Origin: Planctomycetota bacterium
GTDB lineage: Bacteria > Planctomycetota > MHYJ01 > WSZJ01 > JACPWG01
DNA: 23,720 nucleotides
Assembly (NCBI GenBank): GCA_016220045.1
Contig: JACRIP010000064.1
Span: forward strand, 1 to 23,720
Direction of reading: 5' to 3'
Shown in pieces: positions 16,875 through 23,720 of this stretch. Under the pieces are notes generated by a model. That model made no database searches and was not told the origin of the DNA. It saw only the letters and a list, made by a program, of their open reading frames with translations. Position 1 is the stretch's first letter. Each line of letters begins with the position of its first letter. The translations under genes were made by a program, and so were the position numbers.

Positions 16875-17831
16875 TCAACCTCGCGAATCGGGGTGGGTCA
16901 AGACCGCGCGGGCGCGGCGACGGGCGGGCGGAGGCGCGGAGCGGGCGGCGTCGGCGCGGGGCGCCGAGAGCGGCCGGCGGGCGGCGACGATCATACGCTC
17001 CGCGTCACAGGAGTAGGGTTCGCCGAAGCCACCCCAGACCTGGAGGTCGGAGAAGCCGATGGCCGCGAGCAGGTCGCGGAGTTCGGTGTAGGCGTAGAGG
17101 CGGAAGGAGAGGCGGACTTCACGGCGGCGGCCGGCGCGGACGAAGAGGCGGCGCACGGCGAGGCGACCGACGAGGGGGTCGAACTCGCTGAAATCGACGA
17201 AGAGGTCCGAGCCGATTTCGCGGCAGTGGACGGGGTGGGGATGGCGCACCCAGTGCTCGCGATTGCGCAGGTCGAGCAGGAGGCGGCCGCCGGGGCGGAG
17301 CGCGGCGAAGAGGCGGCGGAGGAGCTCGGCGTTGGCGGCGTCGTCGAAGTAGCCGAAGCTGGAGAAGAGGTTGACGACGGCGTGGTAGGGGCCGTCGGCG
17401 ACCGGCGGGCGGCGCATGTCGCCGCGCACGAAGCGGATGCGGTCGGCGACACCGGCGGCGCGGGCAGCGCGGCGGGCGAGGGCGACGGCGGGCGCGGAGA
17501 GGTCCACGCCGGTCACGCGGTAGCCGCGCGCGGCGAGGGCGATCGCGTGGCGACCGTGGCCGCAGCAGAGGTCGAGCACGCGGTCCTCAGGGCAAAGCCC
17601 GAGCACGCGCTGGAGGAAGTCGACTTCGCGCGCGGTGCGTTCGGGCGTGAGGATGGGGCGATAGAAGTGCAGGTAGTCGGCGCCGAAGAGGTCGTGGGAG
17701 CGGGCGGGGGCCGGGGCGCCGCCGCCGATGAGGGCCGCGGGCTCGCGCACCCCGGAGGAGCCGGTTGCGGAGGAGGCAGCGGCGGCGGGGGCGCCGGCCT
17801 CGGCGCGGGCGACCTGCCGGTCGGTGGTCAC
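16875..17831 (-). CDS. Class I SAM-dependent methyltransferase
   Basis: A 318-residue methyltransferase. Motif I is RVLDLCCGHGRHAIALAARG (84-103), followed by GVDLSAPAVALARRAA (motif II, Asp), FVRGDMRRPP and NLFSSFGYFDD. The N-terminal 45 residues are Ala/Gly-rich and low in complexity. The C-terminal YTELRDLLAAIGFSDLQVWGGF segment is typical of small-molecule or protein methyltransferases of the Methyltransf_25 group. Substrate unknown. The start is GTG 17831, whose last two bases overlap the TGA of the enoyl-CoA hydratase-like gene (17830-17828). This coupling places it second in the operon. Confidence 0.88.
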   Translation of the reverse strand: MTTDRQVARAEAGAPAAAASSATGSSGVREPAALIGGGAPAPARSHDLFGADYLHFYRPILTPERTAREVDFLQRVLGLCPEDRVLDLCCGHGRHAIALAARGYRVTGVDLSAPAVALARRAARAAGVADRIRFVRGDMRRPPVADGPYHAVVNLFSSFGYFDDAANAELLRRLFAALRPGGRLLLDLRNREHWVRHPHPVHCREIGSDLFVDFSEFDPLVGRLAVRRLFVRAGRRREVRLSFRLYAYTELRDLLAAIGFSDLQVWGGFGEPYSCDAERMIVAARRPLSAPRADAARSAPPPARRRARAVLTHPDSRG

Positions 17832-18676
17832 GGCGGGCTCCCGGCAGGTTCGGAGGAGGACCAGCGCGGGGGGCGCTTTTCCAGGAAGGCGGCGACACCC
17901 TCGGCGAGGTCCGGGCAGCATGCAAGGTCTTCCATGTAGATGGATTCGACGGCGCGGAAGGCGGTCGGGAGGTCGCCCTCGCCTCCGGCGCGGAGCGCGG
18001 CGCGGGCGATCCGGAGCACGGCGGGGCTCTTCGCGGCGAGCACGGCGGCGAGCTCCTCGACCGCGGCGGCGAGCTCGGCGGCGGGGAGCACGCGGTTGAC
18101 CAGTCCGAGCTCGGCGGCGCGACGGGCGGTCACGGGCCGGCCGGTGAGCAGCAGTTCGGCGGCGAGGTGGCGCCCGACGATGCGCGGCAGGAGCACGGCG
18201 GCGCCGGGCGGGAAGCAGCCGACGTCGATTTCCGGCTGGCCGAAACGCGCCGCTTCGGCGGCGAGGACCAGGTCGCAGGCGAGGGCGAGCTCGCAGCCGC
18301 CGCCGAGCGCGGGGCCGCGCACGACGGCGACGGAAACGGCGGAGAGGTCGAGCAGTTGGCGCAGCACGCCGTGGAACCCGGCGAGCATCGGCCGGATCTT
18401 GTCGGGGGTGTGGTCGCGGATATCGACGCCGGCGGAGAAGGCGCGGTCTCCTTCCGCATCGAGGATCAGGACCGAGACGGTACCGCGGCGTTCGACGACG
18501 GCGAGGGCGCCGGCGAGGTCCTGGATGGTCTCGAGATCGAGGATGTGGAGGGGCGGGGCGGCGAGGGTGATGCGGGCGCACGGGCCGTCGAAGCGCAGGC
18601 GCACGCCGGGAGCCCGTTGGGGGGGCGGAGCGGGTGGGGTGGGCGGAAGGGGCGGAGCGAGATCAGGTGATTCCAT
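17828..18676 (-). CDS. Enoyl-CoA hydratase/isomerase, resembling cyclohexadiene-carbonyl-CoA hydratase
   Basis: A 282-residue crotonase-fold protein. After a proline-rich start (6-22), the CoA-binding FSAGVDIRDH segment and the oxyanion-hole region VRGPALGGGCELALACDLV are intact, followed by FGQPEIDVGCFPPGAA. The FSAGVDIRDHTPDKI...FHGVLRQL pattern resembles cyclohexa-1,5-diene-1-carbonyl-CoA hydratase (anaerobic benzoyl-CoA pathway), but broader enoyl-CoA hydratases look similar and no benzoyl-CoA reductase genes are in this window. ATG 18676 is chosen; upstream frame is nearly all Pro/Arg. First gene of the operon, preceded by a good promoter at 18742-18771. Confidence 0.85.
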   Translation of the reverse strand: MESPDLAPPLPPTPPAPPPQRAPGVRLRFDGPCARITLAAPPLHILDLETIQDLAGALAVVERRGTVSVLILDAEGDRAFSAGVDIRDHTPDKIRPMLAGFHGVLRQLLDLSAVSVAVVRGPALGGGCELALACDLVLAAEAARFGQPEIDVGCFPPGAAVLLPRIVGRHLAAELLLTGRPVTARRAAELGLVNRVLPAAELAAAVEELAAVLAAKSPAVLRIARAALRAGGEGDLPTAFRAVESIYMEDLACCPDLAEGVAAFLEKRPPRWSSSEPAGSPP

Positions 18677-18741
18677 GAGCGACGGCGGCCTCCAGGCGGT
18701 GCGGCGGGGCCTCCGGGGCGGAGTGGACAGGTCCGACCGGA

Positions 18742-18771
18742 ACTCTACTGGCGGCAAGGGGCGGCTGTCAA
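18742..18771 (-). promoter_or_regulatory. Promoter of the enoyl-CoA hydratase-bpt operon
   Basis: On the minus strand, the consensus -35 TTGACA (18771-18766) is followed after 18 nt by TAGAGT (18747-18742). Predicted start is about 18735, leaving a leader of about 59 nt before ATG 18676. A GGAGG lies 12 nt before that ATG, a little far. Confidence 0.6.
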
Positions 18772-18835
18772 GGGATAGCGCGGGAGCAGTTGGCGTCGCG
18801 CGCACGGGCCGGCGCGCCGGCTGCGATCCCGCCAC

Positions 18836-19396
18836 TCACGCCTCGCGCCACTTCACGTTGCAGCCCAGGCTCGGGAACTGTGCGGCGGCCGGCGCGCGCC
18901 CGGCGAGCACCGCCGTGAGCGCGGCGCGCACGTCGCCTCCGGTCACGGGGATCGGCGTGTCGCGCCGGCTGGCGTCGAACTGCCCGCGGTAGACCAGGCG
19001 CCGCGCGGCGTCGTAGACGAAGAAGTCCGGCGTACAGGCGGCGCCGTGGGCGCGGGCGACCTCCTGCGTGGCATCGAAGAGGTAGGGGAAGCGGTAGTCG
19101 CGCGCGCGCGCCTCCTCCGCCATCTTGTCGGGCGCGTCATCGGGGTAGGCGACGGCGTCGTTGGCGTTGATCGCCACCAGCGCCGCGTCGCTTTCCTCGT
19201 AGTCCTTGCCCAGTTGCGTGAGGCCCGCCGCGATGTGCTTCACGTAGGGGCAGTGGTTGCAGATGAACATGACGAGGAACGCGCGCTTGCCGGCGAAGTC
19301 GGCGAGACATACGGTCTTTCCCGTACGCGGGTCCGGCAGGGCGAAAGCGGGCGCGGGCGTACCGAGCGCCACCATGACGGAGGGAGTGCGGGCCAT
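18836..19396 (-). CDS. Thioredoxin-family / peroxiredoxin-like protein
   Basis: A 186-residue thioredoxin-fold protein of the AhpC/TSA-like group. The FICNHCPYVK motif (44-53) gives a CxxC site at Cys46 and Cys49, and the strand segments ALGTPAPAFALPD (10-22) and ACTPDFFVYDAARRLVYRGQFD match the family. The C-terminal GCNVKW segment is typical of this subgroup, usually annotated simply as thioredoxin family protein. No signal peptide, so it is probably cytoplasmic, in redox or peroxide metabolism. ATG 19396 has AAAGGAA with a 7-nt spacer. Upstream at 19440-19468 is a strong hairpin; whether that lies in its leader is unknown because no clear promoter was seen. Confidence 0.92.
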   Translation of the reverse strand: MARTPSVMVALGTPAPAFALPDPRTGKTVCLADFAGKRAFLVMFICNHCPYVKHIAAGLTQLGKDYEESDAALVAINANDAVAYPDDAPDKMAEEARARDYRFPYLFDATQEVARAHGAACTPDFFVYDAARRLVYRGQFDASRRDTPIPVTGGDVRAALTAVLAGRAPAAAQFPSLGCNVKWREA

Positions 19397-19439
19397 CGAT
19401 CGATTCCTTTCGGCAGGCGGTGAACGGCGCGCGTTCGCG

Positions 19440-19468
19440 CTCGGCCGCGGCGAAACGCGGCGGCCGAG
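19440..19468. other. Stable hairpin upstream of thioredoxin-like gene
   Basis: CTCGGCCGC (19440-19448) pairs with GCGGCCGAG (19460-19468). Inside, a further GCG/CGC pairing around an AAA loop extends it. It sits 45-70 nt upstream of ATG 19396 and may be part of its 5' leader. Confidence 0.55.
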
Positions 19469-19609
19469 GACTCTCGTGGCGCGTCTGCGCGACCGGGTGT
19501 TTGCCGTCGTCCGGCACCGGGCCATTCGGCGCTACAACGCCAAGCGCGATCGGGCGAGCAGCGTTGCCCGGCCGGGGAGTGCTGCTCGCAAGGCCCGCCC
19601 GTTCGCCGT

Positions 19610-19734
19610 TCCGCCTGAAGAGGCTATTGCAAGAGGCGCCGGGAAGGCGGAATCGGTGAGCCGGCGGGGCGGACACGGGGGTCCGCGCCGGGGTGGCCCG
19701 GCCGGAGGCTGTTGCGACAGCCTCTTCAGGCGGA
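19610..19734. repeat. Inverted repeat of dispersed CCGCCTGAAGAGGCT motif
   Basis: Positions 19610-19632 and the reverse complement of 19712-19734 match over 23 nt with two mismatches. The right arm also overlaps a perfect 8-bp hairpin (19705-19712 with 19717-19724, loop TGCG). This resembles the dispersed CCGCCTGAAG-type repeats known from many large bacterial genomes. Confidence 0.75.
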
Positions 19735-19770
19735 GCCTACGCCGAAGCCGAATCGCACGTGGCCCATCGA

Positions 19771-19786
19771 TCCGCCTGAAGGCGGA
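19771..19786. repeat. Small hairpin, TCCGCC-TGAA-GGCGGA
   Basis: A perfect 6-bp stem with a TGAA loop, using the same CCGCCTGAA core as the inverted repeat just upstream, so probably another copy or variant of that element. Confidence 0.65.
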
Positions 19787-20048
19787 ACTACAAACGAGCC
19801 GGATGGCCGATCAACAGGTGCTAGGCATCGCGGACGGTCCGTCTGCCTGGGGCGGCGATTCGCGTTGTCGTGTGAGGCGGGCGGATCAGCGCGTCGCGCG
19901 GCGGGAGTGCTCCACGTCGCGCGCGCGGGCGGCGAGGATCATCCGGATCCGGCATGGACAATAGTTTAGCCGCCTCCGGGGGCAAATGCCAGGGTGCAGG
20001 ACCGGCCGTGCACGCCGAAGGCCAGGATCGCCGCGGCCGGCCGAGACG

Positions 20049-20160
20049 CCTTGCCGCCCGGGGACGGCAAGGGAGGGGGCCCGGCGGGCGCACAGGCCCG
20101 CCGGGCCGGGGAGATGACGAGGGGCATGGTCCCGCCCCCTCGTGGGGAGAGAGGTCCACG
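20049..20160. other. Cluster of four consecutive hairpins
   Basis: Stem 1: 20049-20056 with 20065-20072 (8 bp). Stem 2: 20078-20089 with 20096-20107 (12 bp perfect, 6-nt loop). Stem 3: 20117-20124 with 20136-20143 (8 bp). Stem 4: 20141-20145 with 20156-20160 (5 bp, overlaps stem 3). They lie 30-140 nt beyond the stop of the minus-strand CPLC-motif gene and could form its terminator region, although no T-run follows. A structured RNA is an alternative. Confidence 0.55.
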
Positions 20161-20190
20161 CGCAGTCGTCTGAGGGACCGCGCGGCAGGT

Positions 20191-21411
20191 TTACGGCTTG
20201 GGCGCCGCCGCCGCGACCGACGGCGACGGGGCCTGCGCGTTCGGCCCGACGGCCGGGGGCGCCGCCTCCTGCTCGAGCAGGGCGACGAAACGGGAGAGCT
20301 TGTCGCGCAGGTCGGCGATCTTCTCCGGGATCAAGCGCGCCAGCGCGGTCTCGCTGGCGGCGGCCCAGCGGCCGAGCCCGAAGAGGCGACGCCGAAGTCG
20401 GCGGGCGGCACCGGGCCGCGGGGTGACGCCCGCGTCCTCCCCTGCCACCGGCGCCAGGCCGGCGCGCGCCACGAGACGGCACACGGCGGCCAGGTCCTGA
20501 TCAGGCAGCGCGACCGCCCGCAGATCCTCCTCCAACTCGCCGGCGTGCGAGCGCAGCACGGTGAGCAGAATGAGGCGCGCCATGCGCGGGGGCATGCGAT
20601 CGAAGCACTTGAAGCGGATTCCGGCGCGACTCCACGGGCCGAGATCGAAGGGCGCGTCCTCGGCGTCATCGAGGCCGTCGGCGAGGAGCGCAAGCGGATC
20701 GGCGGCCGCGGAGCCGATGGTCGTGGCACGGGCGAAGTCGCCGCCGCCATCGGCCATGCCGCCGTCCGTAGGACCGTCCGCCGCCGCACGGCAGCCGACC
20801 CGAGCGGGCGACGAGGGGGACGACGCGACCGCCGCGCGGGCCAGGGCCGGAGCGCAGCGGAGCAAGGTGGCACGAATCTCCGCTCCGGCATCCGCGCGCA
20901 GATCGCGAACCAGGTCGTCGGCGATCGCTCCGGTCGCTCCGCCGTCCCCGCCCGCGCGGGCTGCCGCCGCGCCGGCGGCCGGCGCATGGCCCGCGGTCGG
21001 CGCCCCTCCCCCCGCCCGTGTGCGACCCGCAGTCGCCGGAGCGCCCTCCGCCCCCGCACGGCCGGTGCTCGCCGTGGCGCTCTCGGTGTCGGCGTTCGCG
21101 CGCATGGCGGCGCGCTCCGGACGCGGGCCGCCCTGCGGGGCCGCTTCGCGGTCAAAGACCTCGTCGCCGCCAAGGTCAGCCATTTCGCGACATAGGGGAC
21201 AATCCGCATGAGCAAGCTCAGCCGTGCGCGCCGCGAACTGGTCGATCCGCTCACGCCGGGCGGCCGGGTCGGGACGATCCAGATGGATCAGGCAACTCCT
21301 GCCGACCAGGTCGAACTCCGCCTCGGGCCCCCAGACGTTGCGCACGTAATTCGCGACGTCGCCCCAGACTTCGCGCACGTACTCCAGGTGGGACTTGGTT
21401 CCGCGCAGCAT
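20191..21411 (-). CDS. Unrecognised protein with CPLC motif and low-complexity centre
   Basis: A 406-residue protein of no family I recognise. Residues 1-100 look folded: TKSHLEYVREVWGDVANYV and VGRSCLIHLDRP, then an HADCPLC motif (Cys71, Cys74) that could bind metal or be redox-active. Residues about 100-225 are Ala/Gly-rich and low in complexity, probably disordered. The C-terminal 180 residues are helical and Leu/Arg-rich, with LARLIPEKIADLRDKLSRFVALLEQE suggesting a coiled coil. No signal peptide or membrane helix is visible. The start is well supported: AGGAGGAGG lies 5 nt before ATG 21411, whereas the upstream in-frame ATG at 21546 has no such site. It stands apart from its neighbours. 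Confidence 0.65.
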   Translation of the reverse strand: MLRGTKSHLEYVREVWGDVANYVRNVWGPEAEFDLVGRSCLIHLDRPDPAARRERIDQFAARTAELAHADCPLCREMADLGGDEVFDREAAPQGGPRPERAAMRANADTESATASTGRAGAEGAPATAGRTRAGGGAPTAGHAPAAGAAAARAGGDGGATGAIADDLVRDLRADAGAEIRATLLRCAPALARAAVASSPSSPARVGCRAAADGPTDGGMADGGGDFARATTIGSAAADPLALLADGLDDAEDAPFDLGPWSRAGIRFKCFDRMPPRMARLILLTVLRSHAGELEEDLRAVALPDQDLAAVCRLVARAGLAPVAGEDAGVTPRPGAARRLRRRLFGLGRWAAASETALARLIPEKIADLRDKLSRFVALLEQEAAPPAVGPNAQAPSPSVAAAAPKP

Positions 21412-21593
21412 GTCGGCCTCCTCCTGTGAAGACCCGATCCAGTCAAACGCCGCGCGCGGAGTCGGCCGTTCGGCGCAGGCCTGAGGCCCGGCCCCACACG
21501 CGACCGCCACGCGCAGCAACGCAACCCGTTCCGGCGCCGCCGACAAGCCTCGGGGAGGTTCAAGCTCGAGGCGGAGCGTCGCACCCGCTTGTG

Positions 21594-21616
21594 GGGGCAG
21601 GCGTTGTGCCCGCCCC
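21594..21616. repeat. REP-like hairpin, GGGGCAGGC-type
   Basis: GGGGCAGGC (21594-21602) pairs with GCCCGCCCC (21608-21616) around a GTTGT loop, with one A/C mismatch. Similar GGGCAGGC hairpins are common as dispersed elements in large genomes (recall); no second copy was noted in this window. Confidence 0.5.
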
Positions 21617-21838
21617 GCCGGCGCGGGCGCACCGCACTACGGCGTGCGCGACGACGGTCCGCAGCACGCGGGATGCCGATATTCAGCCTGATCATTTGAA
21701 GCGGATGAACAAATTCAGAACTCGCGCGAGCGGCGGAACTTCGGAAGGGCCGGGGGCGAGTCGCGCGCGGCCAGGATCGTGCGCGCGCCGGCGCGACGAC
21801 GTTTCCGGAGGGAACGCGCGGGTAGAATCTGGACGCGC

Positions 21839-21861
21839 GGGGGGGGGGGGGCGAGGGGGGG
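21839..21861. repeat. Homopolymer G tracts (13 and 7)
   Basis: Thirteen consecutive G (21839-21851), then CGA, then seven G (21855-21861). Such tracts are prone to length change or to sequencing/assembly error, and can form G-quadruplexes. Confidence 0.85.
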
Positions 21862-21999
21862 AGCGCGCGGCGAGAGGGCGGGCGGAACCGGGACGGGCGG
21901 CAGGTTGGTGGACGCGGGGGGCGAGCGTCCGTGGGACGGGTGTCCGCGGGGCGGGTGTCCGCGGCGGAAGGCGGGGTCCGCGGTCCTACGAGCCCGGCG

Positions 22000-23720
22000 T
22001 CAGCGGCGCAACGACTGGAGGATGCGCTGGGCTTCGTTCACGCGCCGGGCCTCCTCGGGACGTGCGAGCGCCCAGTCGACGTACGCATTCAGGGCCGCGC
22101 GGCCGATCGTGGGATCGGCATTCAGGTAGGCGACCCCGCGCAGCAGGCGATAGGCGCCCTCTTCGGGGTCGAGCGCGACGGCTTCCTCGTACGCGGCGGC
22201 CGCGGCGGCAAAGTTGTCCTTCTTGAAGAGGGCGAGGCCGAACAGGACCAGCTTGCGGGCGAAGAGGTGACCGGCGGTGCGGGTCTTGGCGAGCAGGTCC
22301 ATGGCGTCGCCGGCGCGGCCCTGTTCCAGATAGACGGCAGCGAGGGCAATGATGGCGGTGGGGTCGGGAGGATTCCCGGTCGCGATGGGCGTCAGCAGGT
22401 CGCACGCCTTCTCGCGCTGACCGGCGTCCGCATACGCCTCGCCGAGCGCGATTTTCGCGGCGCGATAATTGGGCGCGCGCTGCAACGCGGATTCAAGGAA
22501 GGGAATGGCCTCTGCGGCCAGGCCATGTTCGCGCAGGATCTGGGAGAGGCGGATGTTGGCCTCCAGGTCGGTAGGATAGAGACTGACGCAGATCCGATAG
22601 AGTCCAATGGCTTCTTCGAGGAGCTTACGATCGTCGTAGAGGCGCGCCAGGCCCTTGAGCGCGGGGTAGTACCAGTCGCCGCGCCGCATGCACGCGCGAT
22701 ACGCGGCAATCGACTGATCCCATTCCTTCTGCTGGCGGAAGGACTCGGCGAGAACGCAACGGATGTAGAGACTGGTCACCCCCGTTTCGACCGCCTTGGA
22801 GAGCAGGTCGCTGGCCTCCTTCGGGTTCCCGGAAAGGAAGGCGACGAGGCCGCGGAGCCCCTGGCGCACGCACTCCGGGACGGCGTCCGCCGGAATCTGT
22901 TTGATCAGTTCGTCCGCTTTGGGGCGATCGCCGGCCGCCGCGTAGATGCTGATGGCGCGGATGATGGCGCGGCCCTCGTCCGCCGAGGTCTTTTTCGACC
23001 ACGCGAACGTGGTCGTCGCGAGGCGGGCGGCGCCCTCCTTGGCGCGGCCGAGGGCGCAGAGGCACTGGGCGTAGCCGACGTTCGGGTGCAGGGCCGCGGG
23101 GCTGCGGCGCAGGCACTCGCGGAACGCGAGGACGGCCCTCGGCCAGTCTTCAATGCCGGCGTAGGACCATCCCAGTCCGAGGCGGGCGCGAGCGTTTTCC
23201 GGATCGAGCTCGAGCGCCGCATCGAAACGTTCGCGCGCCGCGTAGTCCATGCCGACCTCATGGAGCGCGTCGCCGTGCCCGACGAGCACCGCCAGGTTCT
23301 TGGGGTCCTTCTCGTACGCCTCGGTGAAATACTCGAGGGCGACCTCGTCGGCCCCCTGCGCGAGCGCGGCCTCGCCGGCGCGCACGAGGTCCGCGACCGA
23401 GTGCTTGCCCCCCTCGCGGACGGCCTCTTCTACCGAATGATCGGTAGTTTCCCCGAGTCGCGCCTTGACCTCGTTGATGGGCAGGGAGAAGTTGAGGCTC
23501 TGGGCGTGTCCGCCGACCATCCCAAAGGTATTGACTCCGACCACCTCTCCGCGGAGATTGAACAGCGGGCCGCCGCTGTTGCCGGGGGAGATCGCTGCGC
23601 TGATCTGGAGGTAATCGCAACCGGCATCGGCCTTCGCCTCATCCTTCTTGAACGGCCGCTTGCCGCTGAACACGCCGTCCGAGATCGAGTACTCGAACCC
23701 CTTGGAGTGGCCGATGGTTA
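22000..23720 (-). CDS. Trypsin-like serine protease with TPR repeats (5' end outside window)
   Basis: The gene enters from the right edge; 573 residues are visible and the start is missing. The first visible part, TIGHSKGFEYSISDGVFSG, and SPGNSGGPLFNLRGEVVGVN belong to the S1C/HtrA-type trypsin-like fold, with the catalytic serine in GNSGG; the His and Asp lie beyond the edge. About 75 residues from the visible start, a linker leads into roughly a dozen TPR units that continue to the C terminus (ILQSLRR). The protein is probably exported and may degrade or process partners bound by its TPRs, but its signal peptide cannot be seen. The reading frame is open to the edge, so the gene continues. 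Confidence 0.9.
   Translation of the reverse strand, partial: TIGHSKGFEYSISDGVFSGKRPFKKDEAKADAGCDYLQISAAISPGNSGGPLFNLRGEVVGVNTFGMVGGHAQSLNFSLPINEVKARLGETTDHSVEEAVREGGKHSVADLVRAGEAALAQGADEVALEYFTEAYEKDPKNLAVLVGHGDALHEVGMDYAARERFDAALELDPENARARLGLGWSYAGIEDWPRAVLAFRECLRRSPAALHPNVGYAQCLCALGRAKEGAARLATTTFAWSKKTSADEGRAIIRAISIYAAAGDRPKADELIKQIPADAVPECVRQGLRGLVAFLSGNPKEASDLLSKAVETGVTSLYIRCVLAESFRQQKEWDQSIAAYRACMRRGDWYYPALKGLARLYDDRKLLEEAIGLYRICVSLYPTDLEANIRLSQILREHGLAAEAIPFLESALQRAPNYRAAKIALGEAYADAGQREKACDLLTPIATGNPPDPTAIIALAAVYLEQGRAGDAMDLLAKTRTAGHLFARKLVLFGLALFKKDNFAAAAAAYEEAVALDPEEGAYRLLRGVAYLNADPTIGRAALNAYVDWALARPEEARRVNEAQRILQSLRR

Larger units (their letters stand above)
19397..20190. other. Repeat- and hairpin-rich intergenic region
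   Basis: About 790 nt between the thioredoxin-like gene and the CPLC-motif gene (both minus strand). Several hairpins and short repeats, listed separately, fill it. The only reading frame with a plausible context is a minus-strand 44-codon one beginning ATG 19955 with TAAACT (19968-19963) 7 nt upstream; its peptide is basic, Pro/Arg-rich and unrecognised, so it is reported only as a possibility. Confidence 0.6.
21412..21999. other. Intergenic region with hairpin, poly-G tract and short tandem repeats
   Basis: About 590 nt between two minus-strand genes. It contains the 21594-21616 hairpin, an AT-richer patch near 21690-21720, the 13-G run and a short duplicated GGGTGTCCGCGG (around 21938-21964). 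A TAGAAT on the plus strand (21823-21828) lacks a convincing -35. No gene was recognised. Confidence 0.6.

Noticed and set aside
19821..19955. 44-codon minus-strand frame with TAAACT 7 nt before its ATG
   Set aside because: No -35 match better than CTGGCA at 18-nt spacing and no recognisable peptide; kept as a possibility in the region entry only.
19257..19964. Plus-strand frame across the thioredoxin gene start and repeats
   Set aside because: Partly antisense to the thioredoxin-like gene and partly translated repeat sequence; no domain.
21550..21580. Possible tRNA T-arm (GGTTCAAGCTC)
   Set aside because: No matching acceptor stem, D-arm or anticodon arm could be found around it.

Overview
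This is a very GC-rich (roughly 70%) bacterial chromosomal segment. Protein content suggests a Planctomycetota-like or similar large-genome environmental lineage: a Ser/Thr kinase fused to TPRs, a STAS-HEAT fusion, a protease-TPR protein, a pilin-like secreted protein, a DCC/lipase-maturation-factor fusion, a Tsr3-like protein, and dispersed CACAGAG-type repeats. This placement is inference; there is no rRNA or other marker. No tRNA, rRNA, CRISPR array, integrase or transposase was recognised.

Layout. (1) 62-727 (-) is a LOG/SLOG-family protein, divergent from a four-gene (+) cluster at 994-5968: a polytopic membrane protein, a triosephosphate-isomerase-like protein lacking its catalytic residues, an inositol-monophosphatase-family enzyme and a Ser/Thr kinase with TPRs. 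The first three overlap and the kinase follows after 22 nt. Between the two units, two back-to-back promoters flank a striking 10-bp-periodic array (771-940). (2) A long near-perfect inverted repeat (6057-6218) separates this cluster from a macro-domain protein, a SLC13/DASS-type transporter and a pilin-like protein (6269-9253, +). (3) A class I/II aminotransferase (-) and a DCC-lipase maturation factor fusion (+) diverge from promoters at 10626-10696. A Tsr3/DUF367-like protein follows, preceded by a possible 26-codon leader. (4) A STAS-HEAT fusion (-) and a compact (-) operon at 18676-15157 follow: enoyl-CoA hydratase, SAM methyltransferase, degenerate nucleotidyltransferase-like protein, 68-aa peptide and an N-end-rule leucyltransferase (Bpt). 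Upstream of it is a thioredoxin-like protein. (5) The right end is sparser: a 0.8-kb repeat- and hairpin-rich spacer, an unrecognised CPLC-motif protein, another spacer with a 13-G tract, and a trypsin-like protease-TPR protein cut by the window edge.

The strongest candidates for something undescribed are the 10-bp-phased array between divergent promoters and the cluster it controls, in which a catalytically dead TIM-like protein sits with a membrane protein, a phosphatase and a signalling kinase. Several promoters here place the -10 element exactly 7 nt before an ATG, which suggests leaderless transcripts. All functional statements rest on motif reading by eye; no database search or structure prediction was run.
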